From contig JAUICJ010000010.1 in assembly GCA_030427925.1 (NCBI GenBank), forward strand, positions 1-64,000: a stretch of 64,000 nucleotides of DNA, given 5' to 3'. This DNA is from Bacteroidia bacterium (GTDB lineage Bacteria; Bacteroidota; Bacteroidia; Flavobacteriales_D; Sanyastnellaceae). The notes beneath the pieces were generated by a model. That model searched no databases and was not told the DNA's origin. It worked only from the letters and a program-made list of their open reading frames with translations. Made by a program: the position numbers and the translations under genes. Positions 1 through 11,176 of this stretch are shown here, piece by piece; the stretch's first letter is position 1, and every line of letters starts with the position of its first letter.

Positions 1-266
1 GGGCGATTTTGCAAGTTCCGATGGATTACACAAATCCGAATACGGAGGAGGACCGAAGCATCACCGATCCGCGTGAGTTGGAGCGGCTGTACTGGCAGAG
101 CGACCACTTGCGGTTGTACGGTTACGAGGACTACCCGGCGCGTTTGAAGGAGGCGGGGTTCGAGGTGGAAGTTGCGGACATGATCGCGGAAGTGGGAGCG
201 GATCTGTCCGAGCGCTATTGCTTGGGCTCTGAGCGCAACGTTTACTTCGTGCGCAAGCCGCGCTGA
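1..266 (+). CDS. class I SAM-dependent methyltransferase, C-terminal fragment
   Basis: Only the last ~88 codons are present; the reading frame is open to the left window edge, so the gene starts outside. The visible part reads ..AILQVPMDY.., then a DPxELE..YWQSDHLRLYGY segment and ..RLKEAGFEVEV, which is how the end of a Bacteroidota type-11 class I methyltransferase looks (last strands of the Rossmann fold plus a small C-terminal cap). The SAM-binding motif I lies upstream and cannot be checked, and the substrate cannot be told. It converges on the TonB receptor gene with only 4 bases between stops. The fold is fairly sure; the function is not. Confidence 0.6.
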   Translation, partial: AILQVPMDYTNPNTEEDRSITDPRELERLYWQSDHLRLYGYEDYPARLKEAGFEVEVADMIAEVGADLSERYCLGSERNVYFVRKPR

Positions 267-270
267 TGCC

Positions 271-2241
271 TCAGAAATGCCATTCGACGCGCAGCTTCAC
301 GTTGCGTCCAGGTTCTGGCATTCCCAGGTTGTTCAGCTGGGAGAGGATAGTGCGGTAACGCGTGTTGAGCAGGTTGCTGCCCGTGAGGGAGGTTCGAACG
401 TGCTCATTCCACCACATGGATGCACCGGCATCCAAGAGCACCGCTTCCGTGGAGGCCCGAACGATGAATTGAGCGTCCCAACGTCGGCCCGATTCGGTGG
501 CGCTGTGCCAACGGTTTTCCAACCGCACGTTCGCTGGAGGAATGAGGGGCAACGCATTGCCTTCGGAATCGACCGCGTGGATGGCTGATGCGGCCCATTT
601 GGTCGTCCAATGCGGATTCAAATCGGCGATGCCACTGAATTCCACTCCAGAAATTTGCGCTTGCGTTTCGGCCGCGATGAAGACGGGCAGCCCATTCAGC
701 TGCTCGTTCGTCTCTGCGAGGTAAAGAAAGTTCGAAAACACCTGGTGGTACGCGGTCGCTTCGGCGGTCCATCCCTTGCGCAACGGACGCGCTGCTGTGA
801 ATTCAACTTGGTGGCTGGTTTCCACACCGAGGTCGTCGCGCCCCCATTCGACGCGGTTGACACTGTGGTGGATGCCTTGAGCGCCCAATTCGGCCAGCCC
901 AGGAGCGCGGTTCTTCCGCGCCAGGTTCAACGTCCACGTCCACGCATTGGGGGAGCGCCATTGGGCACCGATGCCCGCTGAAACCATGGGGAAGTTGCGG
1001 TAAGCGCCGGTCGCGAATTCGGTGTGGCGCACATCGGCGCGAGCGAGGCCACTGAGCCGCAGGTCATTGCGCTGCCAACCCGTTTGGACGAAGGCGCCGG
1101 CTTCGCGGACGGCCGCATCGGGGACGAACGGGGAGAGGGAGTCGGCGATGGGGCCGTTGGTGTTTGATTTTTGGCCCGATTGAACGCCCCAAGCGGCATC
1201 CCAGGCATCCCGAGTGCGCTCCACGCGCAGGTCCAACCGCGTCGTGCGCAGGCTGAGGTCCAACTCCGCAAGGGCATTCGGCGCATCGGCAGCACCCCAA
1301 CCGCCTTCGAACTCTTTGCGGTGATTCAATTGGTAGCTGAACGTGGGGTGCCAAATCCAACCGCGTTGCCCTTGCACGTGCAAACTGGAAGTAATGAGGT
1401 GATCGCCGGATTGATGCCAGCCACCAGAGGCGAGGAGTCCGGCCGTGTTGTAGGCAGAGGTGTAAGCTCCGTCCCAAGTTCCCCAATCGCGCAAGTATCC
1501 GTATCGGCCTTGGGCGTAGAACTGACGAAAGTCGGAATGTGCAATGCGGGAGCCGTCAGGCAGGGTGGCTTCACCATGTCGATTGACCCCACCACTGAAT
1601 GTGTGGTAAGCGCGCTCACTGCGCTTGCGGGTGACCAAGGAGGCCTGGAAACCTTCCGTGTTGGAGTGCCCCGTGAGGCGAAGGGCACTTTTGCGACCAA
1701 TTTCGGGATCCGGCCCGATGGGGATGAATTTCAAGATGCCGCCGAGCGCATCCGGAGCGTCCGCTAACGTCGAAGCGCCTCGTACGACTTCCACCCGCTC
1801 GATGCCCTCTTCGGGGAGGAAGATGCCATGGTGGTCGCCCCAAGCTTGGCTCTCGATGCGGGCGCCGTAGAACATCGTCGTGACGCGCAATCCGGACAGG
1901 CCTCGGACGATGGGACGGATCATTCCGCCCGTTGCGGTTTGGAGGGAAACACCGGGAAGGGCCCCGATGGCGAGCAAGCGCGAGGCTGCTGGAGCCGCAT
2001 CGAGGACGTCGACTTCGATGCGCTGAACTTGATTGAGGGGGGGCGGTGCCGCACCCGGAGCATGGGCTTCGACCGTGGCGATTTCGAGGGCGTGCACCGC
2101 TTGCGTCAAGTTGGAGGCGCTTTCCCAATCATCGGCAGCGCCGGGCAAACTATCGGTGAGGAGTTGACCCCAAACCGCATGGGTCGAGCAGCAACATGCC
2201 AGCCCCAACGCCACGGCCTGTAAACCTCTCCGAAGTTTCAT
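271..2241 (-). CDS. TonB-dependent outer-membrane receptor
   Basis: 656 aa. A signal peptide (residues 1-25, ending VWG|Q) is followed by a plug domain at about 70-185 with the motifs RPIVRGLSGLRV, a WGDHHG segment and IERVEVVRGAS, then a long beta-barrel ending in Phe, as outer-membrane proteins do. It should import a ligand too large for porins using TonB energy. The WG-DHG plug variant is common in Bacteroidota receptors of unknown ligand, some linked to metals; nothing here fixes the substrate. The plug reads ..TLADAPDALGG where the family usually has LLYGxDALGG, a small change in a normally conserved stretch. It is transcribed alone from a -7 box 4 bases before the ATG. No carboxypeptidase-like or signalling N-terminal domain is present. 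Confidence 0.85.
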   Translation of the reverse strand: MKLRRGLQAVALGLACCCSTHAVWGQLLTDSLPGAADDWESASNLTQAVHALEIATVEAHAPGAAPPPLNQVQRIEVDVLDAAPAASRLLAIGALPGVSLQTATGGMIRPIVRGLSGLRVTTMFYGARIESQAWGDHHGIFLPEEGIERVEVVRGASTLADAPDALGGILKFIPIGPDPEIGRKSALRLTGHSNTEGFQASLVTRKRSERAYHTFSGGVNRHGEATLPDGSRIAHSDFRQFYAQGRYGYLRDWGTWDGAYTSAYNTAGLLASGGWHQSGDHLITSSLHVQGQRGWIWHPTFSYQLNHRKEFEGGWGAADAPNALAELDLSLRTTRLDLRVERTRDAWDAAWGVQSGQKSNTNGPIADSLSPFVPDAAVREAGAFVQTGWQRNDLRLSGLARADVRHTEFATGAYRNFPMVSAGIGAQWRSPNAWTWTLNLARKNRAPGLAELGAQGIHHSVNRVEWGRDDLGVETSHQVEFTAARPLRKGWTAEATAYHQVFSNFLYLAETNEQLNGLPVFIAAETQAQISGVEFSGIADLNPHWTTKWAASAIHAVDSEGNALPLIPPANVRLENRWHSATESGRRWDAQFIVRASTEAVLLDAGASMWWNEHVRTSLTGSNLLNTRYRTILSQLNNLGMPEPGRNVKLRVEWHF

Positions 2242-2245
2242 GGCG

Positions 2246-2253
2246 CAAAAGTA
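2246..2253 (-). promoter_or_regulatory. Bacteroidota -7 promoter element (TACTTTTG)
   Basis: Read on the minus strand the sequence is TACTTTTG, a full match to TAnnTTTG, 4 bases before the ATG of the TonB receptor. At this spacing transcription would start at or beside the start codon. No clear -33 TTG was seen at the usual distance. Confidence 0.6.
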
Positions 2254-2328
2254 GGCCCATCGTTTCCCTGAAGTGTCCGATTTACGTCAGGTGCGACGAA
2301 TCATGACGTTCTTGTGACGGAAGCCCAT

Positions 2329-2952
2329 TCACCCCACGCGCAGGCGTTTGGCTTCAATGCCATAAACGCCATTCAGCGCTTCCCCGAGCGCTTCCGAACG
2401 CCCGAGCCGGATGGACGTGACCAAGCGACACGATTCCCGAAAATCCGTTTCGTCCGGGGAACAATCAAAGTCCTTGAGGATGCGCATGGCGTCGCTCATC
2501 CGATCGTATCCAAATCGCGCTTCCCAAACGGCAACAACGTGGCACTCCATCAGTTCACCCTGTTCCAATGCGTCCAGCGTTGCTTCCCGGTACGCCTCAA
2601 TCAACCCCCCCACGCCCAACTTGATGCCCCCGAAATACCGCACCACCACGGCCAAGCAATTCGTCACTTCCCGGCTCCGCAACGCCCCGAGGATCGGCGT
2701 GCCCGCCGAATGCGCGGGCTCCCCATCGTCCTGGGCCCGCCACTGCGCCCCATCTGGTCCCAACCGCCACGCGTAGCAGTGATGCCGAGCGGCGTGGTGC
2801 TGCTTGCGCAAAGCGGCCAAATGCTCGGCAATTTCGTCCTCAGTTCGAACCGGAAACACGTATCCGAAATGCTTCGACCCTTTCGCCTTGAACAGCCCTT
2901 CAGAGGGCCGGGCGGGCATCCAGTACGTGTCGTTGATTTCCGAATCCCCCAT
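2329..2952 (-). CDS. yigZ: YigZ/IMPACT family protein
   Basis: 207 aa, the normal length for the family. The N-terminal IMPACT domain (about 15-125) carries the diagnostic DDGEPAHSAGTPIL and VVVRYFGGIKLGVGGLIEAY stretches; the C-terminal UPF0029 domain (about 135-200) has the ferredoxin-like fold typical of bacterial members. The eukaryotic relative regulates the Gcn2 kinase; the bacterial role is not settled, though nucleic-acid or ribosome binding is suspected. It is the last gene of a tight minus-strand run porT-capD-hypothetical-yigZ; its ATG directly follows the upstream stop codon with no gap, so translation is probably coupled. Confidence 0.88.
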   Translation of the reverse strand: MGDSEINDTYWMPARPSEGLFKAKGSKHFGYVFPVRTEDEIAEHLAALRKQHHAARHHCYAWRLGPDGAQWRAQDDGEPAHSAGTPILGALRSREVTNCLAVVVRYFGGIKLGVGGLIEAYREATLDALEQGELMECHVVAVWEARFGYDRMSDAMRILKDFDCSPDETDFRESCRLVTSIRLGRSEALGEALNGVYGIEAKRLRVG

Positions 2953-3344
2953 TCACGAAAGCGGGTTCAGGGTGACGGAAAACACCGTGATGGCGTGCAG
3001 ATCCCGCCCGTGGAAAAACTTGTCCAGCGCTCCGAGGATGTTGGGCGCCGAGAAGTACGACGTGTGCAGCTCCGACTCGCCGAAAGCCCGCCATTGAATG
3101 GTGTAAGTCGGCTCTTGCGACCGGTGTTCGCGGATGTATTCCAGCAGGCTCTCCAGGGCTTGAATGGCATTCGCTCCGGAACTTTTGTGAAACAAAAACT
3201 GCTGGTTGTGCCGCGGGTTTTCCGTCATCAAGGCCAAATGCACCACCCCTCCCACCTCGTTATACTGGAACAGGGGAGGGAGGGCACCGAAATACGTGCG
3301 TACCTGATTTTCCAGCCGGTCCTGCTCGGTGACGAAATCGTTGC

Positions 3345-3348
<4 letters not shown>
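2953..3348 (-). CDS. conserved hypothetical protein (Bacteroidota type)
   Basis: 131 aa, soluble, no signal peptide or membrane segment. It begins with a short helix (EQDRLENQVRTYFGALPPLF), then has a beta-rich middle with VHLALMTENPRHNQQFLF and a C-terminal LDKFFHGRDLHAITVFSVTL stretch. The style is that of a small conserved Bacteroidota family without a known role; I cannot name a domain. Its ATG overlaps the stop of the dehydratase gene (ATGA) and its own stop touches yigZ, so it is co-expressed with both. Confidence 0.65.
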
Positions 3349-5231
<1,883 letters not shown>

Positions 5232-5234
5232 CGA

Positions 5235-5966
5235 TCAGCCTTCAAAACAGAGGGAGAGCACAAACGTCCGGGTCTTCAACTGCTCCAACGGACGGGCGTA
5301 GATGCTGTCGTCGTGGATGAGCACGTCGCGCGTTCCGAATTGGAATTTGCCCTCAATGGCGAACTTGAAGAAGGGCAAGAACAAATCCACCCCCGCACCC
5401 ACATCGAGCGTTCGGTTGCCCTTTTCCAATCGGAGAATGAAATCGTCCGTCAATTGCTGATTGACATCGGATTGAGATTGCATGTCCCGGGCGAAGGTGC
5501 CGCCGACCAGTCCGTAAGCCGCAAAATTTCCGATGCGGTCGGTGCGCAGTTTCAGCAGAAATGGAAATTCAAAGTAAACCGACTCCGTGCGCCGGACTTT
5601 TTCCACGACCTCGTTCTCGCGAAGCAGGCGGTATTCGATGCCGCGATCTTGGAAACTCAAACCCGGCGCGAAACGGAGGTGGACGTTGCCGTTCAGGTCC
5701 CACGACGCCAGCAGTTCGATGTTGAATCCGGATTGGGGCAAGTTGGATGCGCTCATCAGGCTGTCCGCGAACGTGCTGTCAGGCCGCAAGGTCATCCGAA
5801 AATCAGACGTGTTGCCACTGAGCATGATTCCGAAGTGATACGGCTTCGTGTCAAAGGACCCGAGGTTTTTTCGAGGGCCTTGTGCCCAAACGGAGGTGAC
5901 GAGGAACATCCCCAGCCACGTCAGCCATCGTGCTTTTCTCCCGAACGAATTCATGTGCTCAGTCAT
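5235..5966 (-). CDS. porT: PorT-family outer-membrane protein (type IX secretion/gliding)
   Basis: 243 aa from the chosen start. After a signal peptide (..WLTWLGMFLVTSVWA|Q) comes the family opening KPYHFGIMLSGNTSDFRM, followed by an outer-membrane beta-barrel (PF13568-like) with alternating hydrophobic strands to the C-terminus. PorT is needed for T9SS secretion and gliding in Bacteroidota; cargo proteins with T9SS tails are encoded elsewhere in this window. Further upstream in-frame starts exist, but a TAATTTTG promoter box at 5972-5979 lies inside that extension, so the ATG at 5966 (or the one at 5954) is the real start. It leads the operon porT-dehydratase-hypothetical-yigZ. Some other PorT-domain barrels are not T9SS parts, so the T9SS role is likely, not certain. 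Confidence 0.75.
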   Translation of the reverse strand: MTEHMNSFGRKARWLTWLGMFLVTSVWAQGPRKNLGSFDTKPYHFGIMLSGNTSDFRMTLRPDSTFADSLMSASNLPQSGFNIELLASWDLNGNVHLRFAPGLSFQDRGIEYRLLRENEVVEKVRRTESVYFEFPFLLKLRTDRIGNFAAYGLVGGTFARDMQSQSDVNQQLTDDFILRLEKGNRTLDVGAGVDLFLPFFKFAIEGKFQFGTRDVLIHDDSIYARPLEQLKTRTFVLSLCFEG

Positions 5967-5971
5967 GGGTG

Positions 5972-5979
5972 CAAAATTA
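5972..5979 (-). promoter_or_regulatory. Bacteroidota -7 promoter element (TAATTTTG)
   Basis: TAATTTTG on the minus strand fully matches TAnnTTTG and ends 5 bases before the porT ATG at 5966. It decides the porT start and implies a leaderless or nearly leaderless mRNA for the operon. Confidence 0.6.
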
Positions 5980-6010
5980 CGTAACGCACGCACGGCGGGA
6001 ATCGCGTGCG

Positions 6011-6559
6011 TCATTTCGACCAAACGGTGCGCCAGAGAACCGTCGCCACTGCGGATGCCATCACCGCTGCAATCACCAGCCCGAGCAGGGAAAGCCCCAG
6101 AAACAGCCGTTCATCGAAGATGGTGTCAATGGTCGCCAACTGCTGTTCAAGCGCGACTTCTCGGTCCCATTCGCCGCCGCCTTGGGCTTCCACAAAGGCC
6201 GCCCATTGGGCGTCGTCCTCCACCAGCGCGCGCGCTTCGGACTTCATCCGCTCCCGCCGCGCGTCCAACCCGTCCGCGGCAACCGTTCCGTACCAAACAA
6301 ACAACCCGGCTGCTGCCAGCGCAGCGAACCGCAACGGAGCCTTGCTCACTTCGCGAAACGCCGTCAAGAAATCCGGAAACTCCTCCCCGGAACGCAGCTT
6401 CACCCAGGCCCCGCCAAAGGCAAGCACCACGAGGATGAACAGGTTGAGCAGCGCGCCGACCTGCGCGCTGGTTTCCCATGGAACCGCACCCCAACCCACC
6501 AACTTCCATGCTCCCCAAACCAACAATCCGATCAGCGGAGCCCAACGCCACAAGATCAT
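6011..6559 (-). CDS. four-helix integral membrane protein (DUF4199-like)
   Basis: 182 aa with four predicted membrane helices at about 3-24, 31-53, 74-94 and 152-176, and a soluble, charged stretch of ~55 residues between helices 3 and 4. The layout ([11 protein letters not shown]... after helix 2, long loop, final helix) resembles the DUF4199 membrane proteins common in Bacteroidota, but no motif makes this sure. Its ATG overlaps the rho stop (ATGA), so it is made from the rho transcript. Role unknown. Confidence 0.55.
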   Translation of the reverse strand: MILWRWAPLIGLLVWGAWKLVGWGAVPWETSAQVGALLNLFILVVLAFGGAWVKLRSGEEFPDFLTAFREVSKAPLRFAALAAAGLFVWYGTVAADGLDARRERMKSEARALVEDDAQWAAFVEAQGGGEWDREVALEQQLATIDTIFDERLFLGLSLLGLVIAAVMASAVATVLWRTVWSK

Positions 6560-8559
6560 CCGTTCATCGAGTTGAGGAAGTCCTCGTTCGTGCGCGTTTG
6601 TTCAATCCGTTCCTTCACAAACTCCATGGCTTCGATGGAATTCATGTCCGCGAGGTGCTTGCGCAGGATCCAAATCCGCTGCAGCGCATCGCGGTCCATG
6701 AGGAGGTCTTCTCGCCGCGTTCCGCTTGACAGGATGTCGATGGCGGGGTAGATGCGGCGGTTCGAAATGCGGCGGTCGAGCTGCAATTCCATGTTGCCCG
6801 TGCCCTTGAATTCCTCGAAGATGACGTCGTCCATTTTCGAACCGGTCTCGGTGAGCGCCGTTGCGATGATGCTGAGTGAACCGCCGTTTTCGATGTTCCG
6901 AGCGGCGCCGAAGAACCGCTTGGGCTTTTGCAGCGCATTCGCTTCAACACCGCCGGACAGGATCTTGCCGCTGCTCGGGCTGACCGTGTTGTAAGCGCGC
7001 GCGAGGCGCGTGATGGAGTCGAGGAGGATGCAGACGTCGTGCCCGCATTCGACCATGCGTTTGGCTTTTTCCAAGACCAAATCCGCAATCTTCACGTGGC
7101 GATCAGCCGGCTCATCAAACGTCGAAGCAATCACCTCGGCGTTCACGCTTCGCTTCATGTCCGTGACTTCCTCCGGGCGCTCATCGATGAGGAGGATGAT
7201 GAGGTAGACTTCGGGGTGGTTGATGGAAATGGCGTTCGCTACGTCTTTGAGCAAGGTGGTTTTACCGGTCTTCGGTTGCGAGACGATCATGCCGCGCTGT
7301 CCCTTTCCGATGGGAGCAAAGAGGTCCATGAGCCGCGTGCTGATGCCGCCGCCTCGGGTGCTCAATTTGAATCGCTCTTGCGGGAAAAGCGGTGTGAGGA
7401 ACTTGAAGGGAACGCGATCGCGCACCCATTCCACCGTGCGTCCATTGATGCTGACGACGTCGATGAGGGGGTAGAACTTTTCACCAATGCGGGGCGGGCG
7501 GATTTTCGCAATGACGGTGTCGCCGTTTTGCAGAGAAAACTGCTTGATTTGGCGGTTGCTCACGTAGATGTCGTCCGGCGAGTTCAGGTAGTTGTAGTCC
7601 GCAGAGCGCAAGAAGGCGTGGCCTTCGGTTTGAAGTTCCAACACGCCTTCGGCTTCGAGGATGCCGTCAAAGTTGAATCCGTGCTCGTCCGGTTCGCTGA
7701 TGAACTTGTCGCGCGGCTGGCGGCGGTTGTTGCGGTCGTTGCGTTCGCCTCGGTCGTTGCGTTCGCCTCGGTTGTTGCGGTCGTTGCGGTTGTTCCGGTT
7801 CGCACGTTCGTTTTGATCGCCTTGTTCCGTGCGGTTTCCGCGGTCGTTCTGCTCGTTGCGGTTGTTCCGGTTCGTACGTTCGTTTTGATCGCCTGGTTCC
7901 GTTCGGTTTCCGCGGTCGTTTTGCTCGTTGCGGTTGTTCCGGTTGGGGCGCTCGTTCTGATCGCCCTGGTCGGAGCGGTTTCCACGTTCGTTGCGGTTGT
8001 TCCGGTCGTTGCGGCCTTTCACCTCGTTGCCGCGGGGCGCTCGGTTATCGGTTCCTTTTTCGTCCGCCTCGACGGCTTCAGGAGCCTTTGCGGGTGCTTC
8101 CGCCGCGGTGTTGGAGGACTCGGCTTGTTCGGCGTTCCGCTGCCGACGTCCGCGCCGTTCGCGCAAGCGGTCGCCGGGTTTCGAAGGTTCCGCTGTGGCT
8201 TGATCCGCGGTGACACTGGCCTTTGGTGCTTCCGAGGGTACCGCTCCTGCAGGGGGAGCAGCGACAGCTGTGGGCGCTGCGTCCGCCTGGGGTGCCGCTT
8301 CGGCTTGCTTGGCTTTGCTCGGACGACCGGGGCGTCGGGCTGGCCGATCGGCTTTCGGTGCATCGGCAGCTTCTGGGGCAGCGGCTTGCGGCTTGGGCGC
8401 CGGCTTGGGCTGCGGAGTTGGACGCACCGCTTGCTCGTCGAGGATGGAGTAAACCAAATCCTGTTTCTTCAACTTGTCCAAGCGCTGCACGCCCAGTTTT
8501 TTCGCGATTTCACGCAATTCGGTAACCTTCTTACCGTTCAGTTCGATGATGTCGTACAT
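6556..8559 (-). CDS. rho: transcription termination factor Rho with long disordered Asn/Arg-rich insert
   Basis: 667 aa, far longer than the ~420 aa of E. coli Rho. Residues 1-45 form the Rho N-terminal helical domain ([12 protein letters not shown]...). Residues ~46-285 are a low-complexity region: first Pro/Ala/Lys-rich, then Asn/Arg/Asp/Gln-rich with a 24-residue tandem repeat. The cold-shock RNA-binding domain follows (about 290-370, [22 protein letters not shown]), then the RecA-type ATPase with Walker [10 protein letters not shown] and Walker [16 protein letters not shown]. Rho is a hexameric RNA translocase that ends transcription. A similar disordered insert in Bacteroides Rho is known to drive condensate formation. 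A TTG one codon upstream is less likely than the ATG at 8559. A four-helix membrane protein is translationally coupled downstream. Confidence 0.96.
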   Translation of the reverse strand: MYDIIELNGKKVTELREIAKKLGVQRLDKLKKQDLVYSILDEQAVRPTPQPKPAPKPQAAAPEAADAPKADRPARRPGRPSKAKQAEAAPQADAAPTAVAAPPAGAVPSEAPKASVTADQATAEPSKPGDRLRERRGRRQRNAEQAESSNTAAEAPAKAPEAVEADEKGTDNRAPRGNEVKGRNDRNNRNERGNRSDQGDQNERPNRNNRNEQNDRGNRTEPGDQNERTNRNNRNEQNDRGNRTEQGDQNERANRNNRNDRNNRGERNDRGERNDRNNRRQPRDKFISEPDEHGFNFDGILEAEGVLELQTEGHAFLRSADYNYLNSPDDIYVSNRQIKQFSLQNGDTVIAKIRPPRIGEKFYPLIDVVSINGRTVEWVRDRVPFKFLTPLFPQERFKLSTRGGGISTRLMDLFAPIGKGQRGMIVSQPKTGKTTLLKDVANAISINHPEVYLIILLIDERPEEVTDMKRSVNAEVIASTFDEPADRHVKIADLVLEKAKRMVECGHDVCILLDSITRLARAYNTVSPSSGKILSGGVEANALQKPKRFFGAARNIENGGSLSIIATALTETGSKMDDVIFEEFKGTGNMELQLDRRISNRRIYPAIDILSSGTRREDLLMDRDALQRIWILRKHLADMNSIEAMEFVKERIEQTRTNEDFLNSMNG
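7801..8010. repeat. 72-bp in-frame tandem repeat inside rho
   Basis: Two nearly identical 72-base units (7801-7872 and 7873-7944) are followed by a diverged third unit (7945 to about 8010). Each encodes a 24-residue unit of the type [20 protein letters not shown] + 4. Shorter Asn-Arg/Arg-Gly repeats extend down to about 7740. Because the period is a multiple of three, copy number could change without a frameshift. Confidence 0.85.
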
Positions 8560-8704
8560 CAAGGGGATTAATCAGAAATTCCAAAATAGAGTGGGAGCGT
8601 GGAATGATTCCGGTGCTCATGCGCTCAACTGGGACCAAACAGCAACCAAGGGCTCCCAAACGCTCCGCAATGATACGGAAACTTTTCCATCCTTCGAATG
8701 GCGT

Positions 8705-9196
8705 TCACCGGGGGCCCAATTCGACGAGTTCCATGTGTTGGATTTGGCCTCCCTCCACATCGAAGCGCAGGAGCGTGCGCACCTTGTGAAATCCGTGCAC
8801 GCCCGCTGCCCCCGGATTGATGTACAGCCCGCCCCACGACGCATCGCGTTGCACGCGCAAGAGGTGGCTGTGCCCGCAAATGAAGGCCTCGGGCCGTTCG
8901 CGCTGAAGGAGGTTGCGCACCCCGCTGGCGTAGCGATCGGGTCGCCCGCCGATGTGCCGCATCAGGAACTGCATGCCCCCGCATTCCCAGCGCCATTCCT
9001 CGGGAAATTCCGCGCGAATGCGGTGGTCGTCGATGTTGCCATACACCGCCCGCACCGGCGCCACTTGAGCCAAGGCGTCCGTCACGTCCAAGGAACCGAT
9101 GTCGCCCGCGTGCCAAATTTCATCCACCCCGCTGAGGTGATGGAGGATGCGGTCGTCGCAGTGGCTGTGGGTGTCGGAAAGCAGGCCGATGCGCAT
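8705..9196 (-). CDS. YfcE/MJ0936-type metallophosphoesterase
   Basis: 163 aa, typical family length. All metal-binding blocks of the calcineurin-like fold are present: LSDTHSH (residues 5-11), HAGDIG, YGNIDD and the C-terminal GHSH. Family members are Mn-dependent phosphodiesterases of unclear physiological substrate. The ATG at 9196 (MRIGLLSDTHS) is the natural family start; upstream in-frame extension would run into the divergent gene. It is divergent from the OmpA/PD40 gene with 51 bases between starts, and about 145 bases separate its stop from the rho start. Confidence 0.9.
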   Translation of the reverse strand: MRIGLLSDTHSHCDDRILHHLSGVDEIWHAGDIGSLDVTDALAQVAPVRAVYGNIDDHRIRAEFPEEWRWECGGMQFLMRHIGGRPDRYASGVRNLLQRERPEAFICGHSHLLRVQRDASWGGLYINPGAAGVHGFHKVRTLLRFDVEGGQIQHMELVELGPR

Positions 9197-9247
9197 GGCG
9201 TTGGATTGGGCATGCAAGTTGCGGCTTTTTTGGCCCAAATTGCAGCC

Positions 9248-11176
9248 ATGTTGAAGCCGCTGTTCACCGCGATCCTCGCCGCCGCTTTCGCGGCCCATTC
9301 ATTCGCCCAGCCCACCCTGTCCAGCGAGGACAAGCGCGCGGGCAAGGCTTACGAAGCAGGGCTCGAACATTACCTCCATGGCCGCATCGACGAGGCCTTG
9401 GAGTCGATTTCGGCCGCGCTGAAGCGGGATGAAGCGTTTTTCGAGGCGCACATGCTCAAAGGCCAAATCCTGGACGAAGCAGGCTACCCCGATGCCGCCG
9501 CCTCCGCTTACCTCGAAGGGTACGCCCTTCATCCTGAGCGCTTTCCGAAGGGGCGGCTCCGCCTGTGCCAGCTGCTTCACCGATCCGGCCGCTACGATGA
9601 AGGCCTTGACGCCCTCGCTGTCGCACAAGGACTTCCCAGTTGGGAACCCAATCCAGAGTGGGATGCCGTGACAGCCCACCTTCAGTTCGCTTCCCAAGCC
9701 ATCACCGCTCCCGTCGAACTCATTTCCCATCCGCTCGCAGGAGCCGTCAACACGCCAGCCCCAGAGTATTACCCGGCCATGACAGCGGATGGTCAAACCC
9801 TGTTGTTTACCCGCCAAATCGGAGGACGCAATGCCTTTGAGGGCCAAGAAGACTTCTTCACCGCCGTCCGAGTCGGCCCCGACGAATGGGGCAACGTCCA
9901 GCCCCTGCGCGGCATCAATACGCCGAACAACGAAGGCGCCCCCACGTTGCAAGGGGACGGAAAGAGGCTCGTGTTCACCGCTTGTTCTACCCTCGAAAAC
10001 GGCTACGGTCCGCGGACAGGAGCGGGCTCGTGCGACTTGTTTGAGGCGGAATGGAACGACCGCAGTGCGGCATTTGACCTGGGCCACAACCTTGGCGCCC
10101 CCAACACGCCCGCGTGGGAGAGCCAGCCCTCCCTTTCGGCCGACGGCACCACGTTGCTGTTCGTGCGCGCCAGCCGTGCAACGCGCGAGCGTCCCGCCCA
10201 GCAAGACATTTATGAGGCCCACCGGTTACCCGACGGTACGTGGTCGTCCGCCCGCCCCGTAGCCGGTCCGATCAACACGCCGGGCAGCGATGGCAACCCC
10301 GTTTTGCATCCGGATGGCAGCACGTTGTATTTCGTTTCGGACGGTCATCCGGGGCTGGGCGGCCTTGACCTGTTTCGCAGCGAGCGCCAGCCCGACGGCA
10401 GCTGGGGCGTCCCCGTGAACCTCGGATACCCCATCAACACGCACCACGACGAAAGCAGCGTCCTCGTGACTCCCGATGGGCGGTGGGCCTTGTTTGCTAC
10501 CGACCGCGATGAACCCGGCAACCTGGATTTGTGGGAACTGAAGCTTCCGGACGAATTGGTGGCGAAGGAGGTGCGGGTGCTGCGCGGACGGGTGTACGAC
10601 GTGAAGAGCGGCTTGGCCGTCGAGGCCACCGTCGATGTGGTTCAACCGGATGGTCGGGCCATTGCTCGGGTGCAGTCAGCTGCCGCTGGCGGCGGTTTTG
10701 AACTGCCCATGCCCGAAGGCGATGCCTTGCGGTTTCGGGTGGACCATCCGCAGTATGCCTTTTATTCTGAGCTCGTTTCTTGGGAGGAAGTGGATGCCGA
10801 TCGCGAGGTGGAAATCGGGTTGACGCGTTTTGAAGTGGGCACGGTGCTTACGCTCAAGGATGTCCGATTTGCCTCGGGATCTGCGGACTTGGAGGCCGTT
10901 TTCCAGCCCGAGTTGGAGCAATTGGCGGCCTTGTTGTTGGCCAACGAAGAGCGGGTCCAAATCATCGGACACACCGACAACCGCGGCAGTTCCTCCACCA
11001 ACCAAGCCCTCAGCGAAGCGCGGGCCGAAGCCGTGCGCGCTTACCTCGCAGAAAAAGGCGTTCCGACCGAGCGCATGCTGACGGAAGGCCGAGGCGACGG
11101 CGCTCCCATTGCCACCAACGAAACGGAGGCGGGCCGCGCGCTGAATCGCCGAACAGAGATCGTCGTCATCGAGTAA
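9248..11176 (+). CDS. OmpA-family envelope protein with TPR and PD40 repeats (PorE-like layout)
   Basis: 642 aa. Order of parts: signal peptide (LAAAFAAHSFA|Q, about 1-22); TPR-like helices (about 25-140); a six-bladed PD40/WD40-like propeller (about 160-440) with repeated PxxSxDGxTLLF and FVSDGHPGLGGLDLF motifs; a carboxypeptidase-regulatory-like domain (about 445-530, VLRGRVYDVKSGLAVEA); and an OmpA C-terminal peptidoglycan-binding domain (about 540-642) with IIGHTDNRGSS and a final NRRTEIVV. This layout matches PorE, which ties the T9SS to peptidoglycan, but no lipobox Cys is seen, whereas PorE is a lipoprotein. The frame is open far upstream, but the signal peptide fixes the ATG at 9248. 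It converges on the next gene with an 11-base overlap. Confidence 0.85.
   Translation: MLKPLFTAILAAAFAAHSFAQPTLSSEDKRAGKAYEAGLEHYLHGRIDEALESISAALKRDEAFFEAHMLKGQILDEAGYPDAAASAYLEGYALHPERFPKGRLRLCQLLHRSGRYDEGLDALAVAQGLPSWEPNPEWDAVTAHLQFASQAITAPVELISHPLAGAVNTPAPEYYPAMTADGQTLLFTRQIGGRNAFEGQEDFFTAVRVGPDEWGNVQPLRGINTPNNEGAPTLQGDGKRLVFTACSTLENGYGPRTGAGSCDLFEAEWNDRSAAFDLGHNLGAPNTPAWESQPSLSADGTTLLFVRASRATRERPAQQDIYEAHRLPDGTWSSARPVAGPINTPGSDGNPVLHPDGSTLYFVSDGHPGLGGLDLFRSERQPDGSWGVPVNLGYPINTHHDESSVLVTPDGRWALFATDRDEPGNLDLWELKLPDELVAKEVRVLRGRVYDVKSGLAVEATVDVVQPDGRAIARVQSAAAGGGFELPMPEGDALRFRVDHPQYAFYSELVSWEEVDADREVEIGLTRFEVGTVLTLKDVRFASGSADLEAVFQPELEQLAALLLANEERVQIIGHTDNRGSSSTNQALSEARAEAVRAYLAEKGVPTERMLTEGRGDGAPIATNETEAGRALNRRTEIVVIE

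Noticed and set aside
7740-8010. Repeats in rho as a possible CRISPR array
   Set aside because: Units are in frame, lack unique spacers and encode the Rho insert.
6928-8571. Long plus-strand frame opposite rho with Val-rich repeats
   Set aside because: It is the reverse reading of the rho repeat; no start or promoter.
8474-9247. Upstream extension of the OmpA/PD40 gene by ~258 codons
   Set aside because: It is antisense to the phosphoesterase and enters rho; the signal peptide marks the start at 9248.
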